Of a DNA stretch of 64,000 bases, positions 21,901-26,800 are shown piece after piece. The stretch comes from Mimachlamys varia. Its lineage: Eukaryota > Mollusca > Bivalvia > Pectinida > Pectinidae. The DNA lies in assembly GCA_947623455.1 (NCBI GenBank), contig OX392534.1, positions 9,124,001 to 9,188,000 on the forward strand, in the 5' to 3' direction. The notes under the pieces were generated by a model. That model was not told the origin of the DNA, made no database searches, and saw only the letters and a list, made by a program, of their open reading frames with translations. How positions within the stretch are numbered: position 1 is the first letter of the stretch; the number at the start of each line of letters is the position of its first letter. A program made the translations under genes and the position numbers.

Positions 21901-22836
21901 CAATGGTTAGAACGCTCGCCTTCTAAGCGAGAGCCCCGGGTTCAATTACTGGCTGGCCACAACAATGGCGTCACAAGCAGACATATTTTTCCACCCCATC
22001 TGATGATGATTGTCCTTGCCCTATGCATGGATCACCATCATTTCCCTTGACGTGTGGTACCTATCGTAAGTCGAAACGGGTATGATCTCGAAGAGATAAA
22101 AAGGACCTCAAAATTAAAATGGGGAGGAGTGTGGTATAATTAAGCAGCGTTAGGCCCTCAAGTCTAACGTCTGGACTTTTGGCTCAATGGTTAGAATGCT
22201 CGCCTTCCAAGCGGGAGTCCAAGGTTCAATTCCCAGCCCGCCAAAATATATTAAAGGAGTAACATTACATTAATTGCGGACACTACAGTATATATACAGT
22301 TCATTCCAAATCGTTCCTGTTCTGATAGAAAAATACCTTTTTCTTAGCATGGTAATTGATCGTTTAGGTAATATTCTTTTTGACTGCACCCGACAGCTGT
22401 GGCGATCGGATGCATCTTTCCAAAGTGATGTGGCATTAAAACATTCATTATCAGTAATATGACTGGTAATTTTGTACCGAGTTTATTTGTACATCATCAT
22501 CTTCCTTGACAGGAGCTAACTCTATGGAGTGTGCTGCTACATGTTCTTTCTTCAAATATCTTGATGATAGTGAACAATGCATATGGTCAGAGATTCATAT
22601 AATGCATCTAACATACAGGGTAAACAATTTTTATTTTTATAAGAAGCAGCTATCTTTCACTCTTTGTCAGTTTCATTTGGCTTGATGGTTGTTGCTGATA
22701 TAAACACAGGTAGAAACCTTACCACACATCCTCTGCCCAGCATGCCGAATAATTGTTCATTCTCTGAATTTTCTAGCAGCAAAGAGCCGCTATTTGATGC
22801 CCGGGGTCTATTTCTTCGTTGGTTTCCTTGTGACAT
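887..22836 (-). CDS. WASL: Neural Wiskott-Aldrich syndrome protein homologue (N-WASP), 10 coding exons, 528 aa
   Basis: This is an Arp2/3 activator that links Cdc42 and phosphoinositide signals to branched actin assembly. Ten exons with GT..AG borders join without a phase conflict: 22723-22836, 20051-20191, 8238-8324, 7722-7821, 5961-6047, 4914-5107, 4327-4501, 3422-3942, 2047-2155, 887-945, in total 1587 nt including the stop. Domains by residue: WH1 about 18-145; basic patch about 200-217; CRIB 220-235 ([16 protein letters not shown]) with His228 and His231; autoinhibitory GBD to about 290, with Tyr273 matching the regulatory Tyr256 of mammalian N-WASP; polyproline about 300-420; WH2 motifs at 428-446 and 457-475; central region 489-506; acidic tail 510-528 with Trp526. 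Two WH2 motifs indicate N-WASP rather than haematopoietic WASP, and human N-WASP has 505 aa. The ATG at 22836 is in an AAAATGT context, and the matching exon aligns with the N-WASP N terminus. Borders were read by eye, without transcript support. Confidence 0.95.
946..1655 (-). other. WASL intron 9, unique part
   Basis: This is AT-rich intron sequence between the acidic-tail exon and the 36-bp array. I saw no gene, RNA or clear repeat in it. Confidence 0.6.
1658..2069 (-). repeat. 36-bp minisatellite made of exon 9 end plus splice donor
   Basis: There are eleven copies of a 36-bp unit, counting the one inside exon 9. On the WASL strand each unit reads CACATCCAGGGGTCAG, then GTAAGTCACCGCAG, then TAAAAA. 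It therefore carries the last bases of exon 9, a consensus donor (GTAAGT in most copies) and a CAG acceptor-like end. One unit near 1760-1790 carries extra sequence. Use of a donor deeper in the array would read GSGKSPQ and then an in-frame TAA, removing the acidic tail. Confidence 0.93.
2047..2155 (-). CDS. WASL: WASL coding exon 9 (central region)
   Basis: It encodes [12 protein letters not shown] and then [19 protein letters not shown], which matches the central (cofilin-homology) helix GIVGALMEVMQKR of N-WASP that binds Arp2/3 and the GBD. The acceptor is TTTCGACAG|GTT and the donor GTCAG|GTAAGT. Its last 20 or so bases and donor are the founding copy of the adjoining 36-bp array. Confidence 0.93.
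2156..3421 (-). other. WASL intron 8
   Basis: This intron contains a two-copy repeat of about 40 bp near 2435-2510 (motif TTATGCAGTGTAACCAGAGT), a hairpin-ended interspersed element at about 2610-3040, and otherwise AT-rich sequence. No gene is supported. Confidence 0.6.
2608..3040 (+). mobile_element. Hairpin-ended interspersed repeat (bivalve type)
   Basis: It starts with ACAAGAGGCCCAAAGGGCCT, a perfect short hairpin, and ends with a stem-loop at 3006-3035 (GCTCACCTTGGTCC against GGACCAGGTGAGC) after a GGACGGACGGACG run. A related inverted copy lies at about 6447-7560. There is no coding sequence, so it is non-autonomous. From general knowledge, elements with such ends are very common in bivalve genomes. 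The class is not assigned, and Helitron-like or foldback are both possible. Confidence 0.6.
3422..3942 (-). CDS. WASL: WASL coding exon 8 (polyproline and two WH2)
   Basis: It encodes a proline-rich run of about 120 residues (profilin and SH3 ligand region, several uninterrupted P8-P12 tracts). Two actin-binding WH2 motifs follow: [18 protein letters not shown] and [18 protein letters not shown], whose last residue comes from exon 9. The acceptor is TTTTACAG|CC and the donor CAT|GTGAGT, phase 0. The GC-rich plus strand opposite gives long Gly-rich shadow frames that are not genes. Confidence 0.95.
3943..4326 (-). other. WASL intron 7
   Basis: This is a short AT-rich intron between the GBD exon and the polyproline exon. 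Nothing else is seen in it. Confidence 0.6.
4327..4501 (-). CDS. WASL: WASL coding exon 7 (autoinhibitory GBD)
   Basis: It encodes [20 protein letters not shown] and, further on, [20 protein letters not shown], the part of the GBD that folds against the C region in the closed state. Tyr273 sits where N-WASP Tyr256 is phosphorylated by Src-family kinases. The acceptor is ATCCACAG|ATG and the donor TCAG|GTGAGC. It ends at the first prolines. Confidence 0.95.
4702..4906 (-). repeat. Tandem repeat with decayed copy of WASL exon 6 end
   Basis: Two copies of about 85 bp share TAGCTACCAGCTGACT and CACTGTC(A/T)C. The distal edge (about 4708-4730) repeats the exon 6 end: minus-strand GACAAGAGATTTGAT against GACAAGGGATTTGAT in the exon. 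The donor has decayed from GTAAGT to GCAAGA. It looks like an old duplication of the exon/intron border. Confidence 0.6.
4914..5107 (-). CDS. WASL: WASL coding exon 6 (basic region and CRIB)
   Basis: It encodes residues 178-241. A Lys-rich patch ([18 protein letters not shown]), expected to bind acidic phosphoinositides, is followed by the CRIB motif [17 protein letters not shown], the Cdc42/Rac binding site. The acceptor is GACCTCAG|AC and the donor GAT|GTAAGT, ending in phase 0. Confidence 0.95.
5258..5642. mobile_element. 385-bp MITE with inverted repeats and TTAA flanks
   Basis: The ends are AGGCCCAATATACGTAACTT and, inverted, AGGCCCAATATCCGTAACTT, one mismatch in 20. Both sides abut TTAA (5254-5257 and 5643-5646), consistent with a TTAA target-site duplication as made by piggyBac-type transposases. 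There is no transposase frame inside. It lies in WASL intron 5. A superfamily call from four flanking bases in AT-rich DNA is tentative. Confidence 0.75.
5852..5898 (-). pseudogene. Partial tandem copy of WASL exon 5
   Basis: About 47 bp repeats the 3' half of exon 5 with its donor (here CAACA|GTGAGT). The flanking intron, including a GAACCGTTACATTGAAGCATT-like stretch, is duplicated too. The exon 5 acceptor and Lys-rich start are absent, but a usable-looking AATAACAG precedes the copy. Inclusion would add 47 nt and shift the reading frame, so it is probably a relic or a poison exon, not a coding alternative. Confidence 0.7.
5961..6047 (-). CDS. WASL: WASL coding exon 5 (linker after WH1)
   Basis: It encodes a polar linker beginning [20 protein letters not shown]. 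The acceptor is CTGTTACAG|ATAAG and the donor AACA|GTAAGT. The phases (two bases in, one base out) fit exons 4 and 6. A partial tandem copy lies 3' of it in the intron (5852-5898). The sequence is low in complexity, so the support is phase and splice sites rather than family similarity. Confidence 0.82.
6447..7560 (-). mobile_element. Inverted copy of hairpin-ended repeat, expanded internally
   Basis: On the minus strand it shares GGCCCC(A/G)CCCCTCAGGCC and a following TTTATACAAA-like segment with the element at 2608-3040. It ends in a stem-loop at 6447-6475 (GCTCACCTGCC against GGCAAGTGAGC, one mismatched pair). The inner part has grown into a minisatellite. The outer limit near 7560 is approximate. 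Confidence 0.6.
6617..7412. repeat. 31-33-bp G-rich minisatellite, about 25 copies
   Basis: The unit is GCCTGAGGGGTGGGGCCTAA followed by TAGAGGAAAGAG or TAGAGGAAATAG. Copies vary in GAGGGG/GAGGG/GAGGTG and AAAGAG/AAATAG, giving higher-order patterns. It grew from a single GAGGGGTGGGGCC segment of the host element. Open frames across it are repeat translations. Confidence 0.9.
7722..7821 (-). CDS. WASL: WASL coding exon 4 (end of WH1)
   Basis: It encodes [20 protein letters not shown] and the following helix [13 protein letters not shown], the C-terminal helix of the WH1 domain. The acceptor is CATTGCAG|GAT. The donor CTAG|GTACAG is weaker than the others. The exon ends one base into a codon that exon 5 completes as Asp148. 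Confidence 0.92.
7832..8040. repeat. Degenerate repeat of about 26 bp (GTCATATTAGACTTTACAA)
   Basis: About eight imperfect copies of a unit like GTCATATTAGACTTTACAAG lie in WASL intron 3, just upstream of exon 4 on the coding strand. They are diverged and have no coding value. Confidence 0.75.
8238..8324 (-). CDS. WASL: WASL coding exon 3 (WH1)
   Basis: It encodes 29 residues, [14 protein letters not shown] then [15 protein letters not shown], equivalent to LLWEQELYNNF and SPRGYFHTF in N-WASP. The acceptor is TATTACAG|AAG and the donor GAA|GTAAGT, phase 0 at both ends. Confidence 0.95.
10260..11095 (+). mobile_element. Diverged interspersed repeat with hairpin-like start
   Basis: The start AACAAGAGGCACACTGAGCC resembles a decayed version of the hairpin start at 2608. 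Inside are repeated phrases such as CCTTGAAAGT, TTGAACAAAC and TAGCCCTTCACCCAG, typical of an old non-coding interspersed bivalve repeat. The ends are not sharp and no target-site duplication could be read. Confidence 0.4.
12078..12185. repeat. Three-copy repeat of about 48 bp
   Basis: The phrases AAGACTGGCTAAGCTAGGAA and GACTGGATAAGCTATGAAAC recur with AACAGCTGAGG-like sequence between them. It is a small decayed tandem repeat; the minus-strand frame across it is not a gene. Confidence 0.6.
14005..15690. repeat. 71-bp tandem array, about 23 copies
   Basis: A unit of 70-76 bp contains GCTGAGGTCACATACAAATT, AAAGATTTTCTCTTTGGCCT and CTTTCTCAGGTATAGAACAT. Copies vary by small indels and by GATAAAGC/GAGAAAGC. 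On the plus strand each unit contains a pyrimidine tract and CAG|GTA, like a 3' splice site, but WASL is transcribed from the other strand. The size and similarity of the copies indicate unequal exchange. Confidence 0.93.
15839..16265. mobile_element. 427-bp foldback element, hAT-like 8-bp target duplication
   Basis: Two arms of roughly 190-200 bp are inverted copies. The left begins CATAGGCACATGTGGTCAGG and the right, inverted, TACAGGCACATGTGACCAGG. They share GATGTTATTAATTTTCTAAA, CATAATGAAAATAATAGCC and TCAAGCGGT around a loop of about 60 bp. ATTAAATT flanks both ends (15831-15838 and 16266-16273), an 8-bp duplication as made by hAT transposases. No frame is inside, so it is non-autonomous. 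Confidence 0.82.
16340..16810. repeat. Diverged repeat, about three units of 170 bp
   Basis: TTGTTTCCATGGTAACAGA occurs twice and TTGTTTCAATGGTTACA once, each followed by AAATACAAAA-like and CTAGCTAGG/GCACTAGCT-like segments. It looks like an old tandem or interspersed repeat with no coding sequence. Confidence 0.5.
17190..17786. repeat. 73-bp tandem array, left part (about 8 copies)
   Basis: The unit runs TCGCAATAAGGTAAGGGTAA, AATTCCCAGGACTGTGCAGA, ATAGTCAAAACTCTTAATAA, TTATCTCAAAGTA. The copies are about 95% alike by eye. The array is interrupted by a retrotransposon and continues at 18964. Confidence 0.95.
17787..18963 (+). mobile_element. 5'-truncated non-LTR retrotransposon in 73-bp array
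   Basis: The insert begins inside the reverse transcriptase frame and ends with a short TAAG repeat. TCGCAATAA stands on both sides (17778-17786 and 18964-18972). The array resumes where it stopped, so this is a 9-bp target-site duplication. Truncation at the 5' end and a simple-repeat tail fit target-primed reverse transcription. The array around it acts as a clean empty-site reference. Confidence 0.92.
17789..18955 (+). pseudogene. Reverse transcriptase fragment with an in-frame stop
   Basis: One frame runs through the whole insert. It contains palm motifs ([20 protein letters not shown], then [19 protein letters not shown]), the catalytic box as FADD rather than YADD ([16 protein letters not shown]), [20 protein letters not shown], and a C-terminal [10 protein letters not shown] ... 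[22 protein letters not shown] at 18674-18676 interrupts it; the same frame continues directly after and ends at 18953-18955. The endonuclease and N-terminal RT parts are missing, so it is a dead copy. The clade is not assigned; an RTE-like lineage is possible. Confidence 0.93.
18964..19050. repeat. 73-bp tandem array, right part
   Basis: About 1.2 copies of the array unit follow the retrotransposon, ending at TATCGCAATAAAACC. Confidence 0.9.
20051..20191 (-). CDS. WASL: WASL coding exon 2 (WH1 core)
   Basis: It encodes 47 residues including [30 protein letters not shown] and IK, the hallmark of the WASP WH1/EVH1 fold, which binds WIP-type partners. The acceptor is GTTGTAG|TCCCTGG and the donor AAG|GTAAAG, both phase 0. 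It is separated from exon 1 by 2.5 kb and from exon 3 by 11.7 kb. Confidence 0.95.
21071..21126 (-). pseudogene. tRNA-like fragment (SINE head or tRNA pseudogene)
   Basis: On the minus strand it reads TTTAGCTCAGCAGTAGAAC (box A) and GGGGGTTCGAGCCCCAGTG (box B, with a good T stem). The piece is only about 56 nt, and the anticodon arm is mostly missing, so it cannot be a working tRNA. Confidence 0.6.
21889..21959 (+). pseudogene. tRNA-like head, copy 1 (anticodon loop CTTCTAA)
   Basis: A 71-nt tRNA-like segment has box A TTAGCTCAATGGTTAGAACG, an anticodon stem CTCGC/GCGAG around CTTCTAA (UCU, Arg-like), and box B GGGTTCAATTACTGG. The acceptor arms do not pair and the T stem is imperfect, which fits a tRNA-derived SINE rather than a functional tRNA. 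Confidence 0.6.
22173..22243 (+). pseudogene. tRNA-like head, copy 2 (anticodon loop CTTCCAA)
   Basis: This is the second tRNA-like segment, exactly 285 bp after the first, with TTGGCTCAATGGTTAGAATG, anticodon loop CTTCCAA (UCC, Gly-like) and GGTTCAATTCCCAG. The acceptor stem does not pair. The two heads share their 40-nt leader, so they are copies of one unit and not independent tRNA genes. Confidence 0.6.
22723..22836 (-). CDS. WASL: WASL coding exon 1 (start of WH1)
   Basis: It encodes 38 residues, from MSQGNQRR to GRGCV. The segment [20 protein letters not shown] matches the start of the WH1 domain of N-WASP (SLLLTPQENESLF in the mammalian protein). The donor is GTG|GTAAGG, phase 0. The frame stays open upstream to a TTG, but the first ATG is at 22836. 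The upstream side faces NUAK across a short intergenic gap. Confidence 0.92.
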
Positions 22837-23545
22837 TTTGTTTCTTCCTAAGCCTTTTGTCAAATATCTTCACTTCCTTGTTTTCAACCGGATGTAGACA
22901 TGTTTACTTACTTCCTGTTAAAGATGAGCAAAAATATAATCCTTCCATTTTCATCATATATTTACAATTAATGTAAACAAATCTTAGCTACCATGCTATT
23001 CTGCGTTATATGTTATTCTAGTTTATTATTTTGATTGAAAATGTTTTGCAATATAATCAACAAGATAAGTGCGCAAGAATATGCCTTGTACTGAATAGAG
23101 TACAGAGGTCAAACGGTAACTACCAACAGCTGATCGAGCGTGACATGTAATGTCGAGACAGACAGCTGACAGTTGAATGGCTTGAGCGCAACTAGCTCCG
23201 CCCACCACGAGCGTCAGTGGTGAGTGTAGTTTCTTTATCTCATAACCAAGTACGTAATGCACAAACAAACCTAAAGAGGTGTATTATTGAATACTTAGTG
23301 CTAATGCGAGGTTGTTCCATGCTGTCGTTATTTGGCGGTGTATTTCTAACCGGTGTGGAACAACACATGTAGTTACATTACCTTGGATATTTATTGATGC
23401 ACAGTGACAGCAACACACACCGCTTACACTGCATGTAACTGAAGTGGTTCATTATCTGTTCAGTTGGATTAACTCTGATTTTCTCTACTTTCATTATTTT
23501 ACCACCATAGCGGATTTGTATTCCAAGAAGAGTGACAGCGAGTGC

Positions 23546-23590
23546 ATGCCTTGCTGTGGAGACTGTGATGTGTCGTCTGAGCTGGTGTAA
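23546..23590 (+). promoter_or_regulatory. Upstream ORF 1 in NUAK leader (14 codons)
   Basis: ATG at 23546 opens a 14-codon frame (MPCCGDCDVSSELV) that stops at 23588-23590, 39 nt before the NUAK start. Its effect depends on the transcript start, which is not visible here. Confidence 0.45.
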
Positions 23591-23615
23591 CCTATCCCTG
23601 TTGCTGCCGGGGTAG

Positions 23616-23627
23616 ATGAGAGGCTGA
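23616..23627 (+). promoter_or_regulatory. Minimal upstream ORF 2 (Met-Arg-Gly-stop)
   Basis: ATG AGA GGC TGA ends two bases before the NUAK ATG (TGACCATG). Any transcript that includes the NUAK start must contain this uORF unless transcription begins after 23616. A three-codon uORF this close could lower initiation at the main start. That effect is an inference. Confidence 0.6.
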
Positions 23628-23629
23628 CC

Positions 23630-23821
23630 ATGCCTGCACGGATGATGGACGAGGAGATTCTCTCGGGTCTGATGGAGGGAGGGATGGGGCTCGGACCAGC
23701 CCTACCCGTGCACATAGCACATAAACACAACCTAAAACACCGGTTTGAGTTGATCAAAACACTTGGAGAAGGTTCCTATGGGAAGGTTAAACTTGCCATT
23801 GAAAAATCAACTAAGGAACAG
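23630..23821 (+). CDS. NUAK1: NUAK coding exon 1 (N terminus and G loop)
   Basis: It encodes 64 residues. After a 30-residue leader comes [20 protein letters not shown] and [14 protein letters not shown], closely similar to the [11 protein letters not shown] start of the NUAK1 kinase domain. The donor is CAG|GTAAAA, phase 0. Confidence 0.93.
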
Positions 23822-26800
23822 GTAAAACATATGACAGCTTCCATTTATACTTTGCATATCACTGAATTTATTTAATGAATTATTATTTTTTATTTAAATG
23901 TTAGAGGTTTTTTTTTCTAACAAAACCCACTTAAACATGTATCAAACGTCAAATACAATGGAACCATGCGACATTATTGAAATTTAATTACCTGGTAGAC
24001 AATCATCTCAAACACATAATTCCCATAATTATTTTAAGATATGTAAACACAATATGGTGTCCAGAACTCTAGACAATTTTAATTAAGAAAACCAGTTGTT
24101 ATATAAACAATTTCTTTTAAAAATTATATTTATTTTGTTAAATAAAAATAAAGTTTTTGCTAACAAATCTTTCACTTTTATATACTTATCAACAGAAAAA
24201 TGTTATGAATTAAGTCAAAACAGGATGTGTGTCGAAGTTGACATTGTGCGTTTATCTTTAACCTTTTATGTTGTGACGTTTATCTGAACAACAACAAATG
24301 GGTACTATTTATTTCACTTGGTACATTATGTATGGGACATGTACAGTTCATTCTTACCAACCACCCCAACTAGAAATGGGCTGACATTGTGTAGTGTAGG
24401 TACAGGTAAATAATACCATACCGACATGTATTACTGGTTTTAACAAATTCTCTCATTTACATCCTGTTGGTATATGTACTTTAAGTATTTATATTTTTTT
24501 CTAATATATTCTGGGAAATCTTTTTTTTTATTTGAATTCAATGACAGACTGTATTCCTGAATTACTCATCTTTTTCCATGAGAAACAGTTGTAGGGAACT
24601 AGCTTATTATTATATTTGAATACTGATTCGATCAAATTTGTAGTCATTTTATTGTCATAGCTGTACAGGTAAATTTTTACCAAAACATGTGTACTTTTTT
24701 GGGATTGCTAATTGATACTTACAGTGATTTGTACCGAAATCTGAAGAGGAGTTTTATTGGTAAGGCCAATTGATTAGTGAGACATGGTTGTCAGTGGTAG
24801 TAATAGTAAGTGATAGATAAGGCGAGCTGTCACAGAGGTGTGGACTGATCCGGGCTGACATTTATAGCCCTAATACACTACATATAAATATACACGCTAT
24901 TGATTTGATCATTAGGTATGTCACACGTTTGTCATGGTCCCTAACCATTAGTGTAACTCATAGCCCACTCAGATCAATACACTACCATTGACTACGCCTG
25001 GGAATTCCGTCTGGTGTATCATCTGTTGGATTTCCCTGGCGACCAACCACTGTCCTATATAGATTAAACCTGTACTATGTTAATCCAGCGAGGCTAGCAA
25101 AATTGTTGCTATTTTTTTTAAACCAGATAGGTTTCACTTATTTGTATAAAGCTTTGAAATGCAGTTGATTTTTATACGTACCAAGTGTGTCTGCGAGCTG
25201 TTGACAGGGTGACGTCATTTTATACACTGAAGGCCTTGCATTTATAGCTAAACCCAAGTAACTCATGCAGTTGGAAGTGTAACTAGTTTACATTTTGCTA
25301 TGTTATCTGACCGTTAACATGACTCATAAAAATACCAGTGATAAAAAGCAAAACTGCCTTGGAAACTGAAAACTTGTTCTTTAGTTCAAAGCAGTAACAA
25401 TACGGTCATGGAATATTGGATCTGGACCAGAGGACACCTCCCCTTACTGTGTAGTAACAATACTGTCATGGGTCCAGACCTAGTTACAATACTGTCATGG
25501 GTCCAGACCTAGTAACAATACTGTCATGGGTCCAGACCTAGTAACAATACTGTCATGGGTCCAGACCTAGTAACAATACTGTCATGGGTCCAGACCTAGT
25601 AACAATACTGTCATGGGTCCAGACCTAGTAACAATACTGTCATGGGTCCAGACCTAGTAACAATACTGTCATGGGTCCAGACCTAGTAACAATACTGTCA
25701 TGGGTCCAGACCTAGTAACAATACTGCCACGGGTCCAGACCTAGTAACAATACTGTCATGGGTCCAGACCTAGTAACAGTACTGTCATGGGTTCAGACCA
25801 GAGGACACCTCCCCTTACCGACTAACCATATATATAAGATAATTAAGCTTACTGTAAGTATTAGTGACGTCTATATTATTTTATTCAATTTCGTCATATT
25901 TGATTTACTGTTTGATAAATCAATTTATTGGTGTCATCTTGGAATTTTAAGTATATTCTCTTTTAAAGTTTATCTGACAGCCATGCAGATGAAACATGCC
26001 TTTTTACGCCCCATCATCAAACAAATTATATACACATGTATTTCATAATGAGATGCTGTAACTATAGAACTGTTGAAGTTGTCAGAAAACAGATGAGGTT
26101 TTGTATGGTGATCATGACATTGCATATCATTCAATGCCAGAATGTGTATTCACAACCAAACACATCATACTTTGTCCCATATAGTTATGGCTCAGTAGCC
26201 ATTTACACCAATGTCTAAATATTGAACATTTATTTGTCGAGAACTCAATGGTGCTTTTGTTTTCAAACTCCATTAGCTATAAATAAGCTGTGTTTCAAAA
26301 GGTCTGCCCAGGAGTAAGATGATATCTATGTAATTGATGAAGGTCAGGTTTCACATCCAATACTGAATGTGATTCGGTTTGAAAACTCATTATTACCTAT
26401 TTAAGTTGTTGTGTAAGATCAATTCAACTACATTCTTCGGAGTGCTGAAGTCTTTCATTAAAATTTCTAAAAATGTCATAATTGATAATTACATAGTTCA
26501 AAGTTTTGTTATCATTACAAAGAGAAAAGGGAGACATTTTTGTTTAGGCTATTTTTTGAATTCATGGTTTATTATATAAGAGTCAGTATGAGTGGAATCT
26601 TGTTGGACAAGATGACCATAGAACAAGGTGACCATTTACCTTGATGGTCAGGGCTGGTCAGCAGTGACACCTGAACTTTAATCACTTCACTAGGTGTCAT
26701 TACCGTCACTCATGATGAGGACATTTGAACTTGACCTGGGGTCACCCAAGTGAACAATCTCTCAACACATTAGAAGACAAATGTCATTAACTTAAATTTC

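Larger units (their letters stand above)
21846..22255 (+). mobile_element. Tandem SINE-like unit with tRNA-like heads
   Basis: The leader GTGGTATAATTAGGCAGCGT recurs at 22131 as GTGGTATAATTAAGCAGCGT, each followed by a tRNA-like head. The body between contains GATTGTCCTTGCCCTATGCA and GGTATGATCTCGAAGAGATA. This is a tRNA-derived SINE-type arrangement, one complete unit followed by a head-only second copy. Confidence 0.55.
20192..22722 (-). other. WASL intron 1
   Basis: This intron of 2.5 kb holds a poly(C)/poly(G) pair at about 20883 and 20971, a minus-strand tRNA-like fragment (21071-21126), and a 285-bp duplicated unit with a tRNA-like head (21846-22250). The rest is AT-rich and featureless. 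Confidence 0.6.
22837..23629. promoter_or_regulatory. Divergent promoter region between WASL and NUAK
   Basis: Only 793 bp separate the two start codons, so both core promoters and 5' UTRs, or further non-coding exons, must lie here or overlap. ETS-like sites CACTTCCTTG (22871), ACCGGATGT (22887) and ACTTCCTG (22910) cluster just upstream of the WASL ATG. No TATA box is convincing. A pyrimidine tract ending ACCACCATAG at about 23511 could be an acceptor of a 5'-UTR exon of NUAK. Regulation is inferred from position and motifs only. Confidence 0.6.

Noticed and set aside
21889..22243. Functional tRNA-Arg or tRNA-Gly genes
   Set aside because: Box A, box B and anticodon stem are present, but the acceptor arms do not pair and the T stems are imperfect; the pair sits in a duplicated SINE-like unit.
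22837..22863. N-terminal extension of WASL from an upstream TTG
   Set aside because: The first ATG at 22836 gives a normal N-WASP start; use of TTG is not needed.
25441..25795. CRISPR-like appearance of regular direct repeats
   Set aside because: Units are head to tail with no spacers, and the genome is eukaryotic; the same holds for the arrays at 1, 17190, 51395 and 53934.
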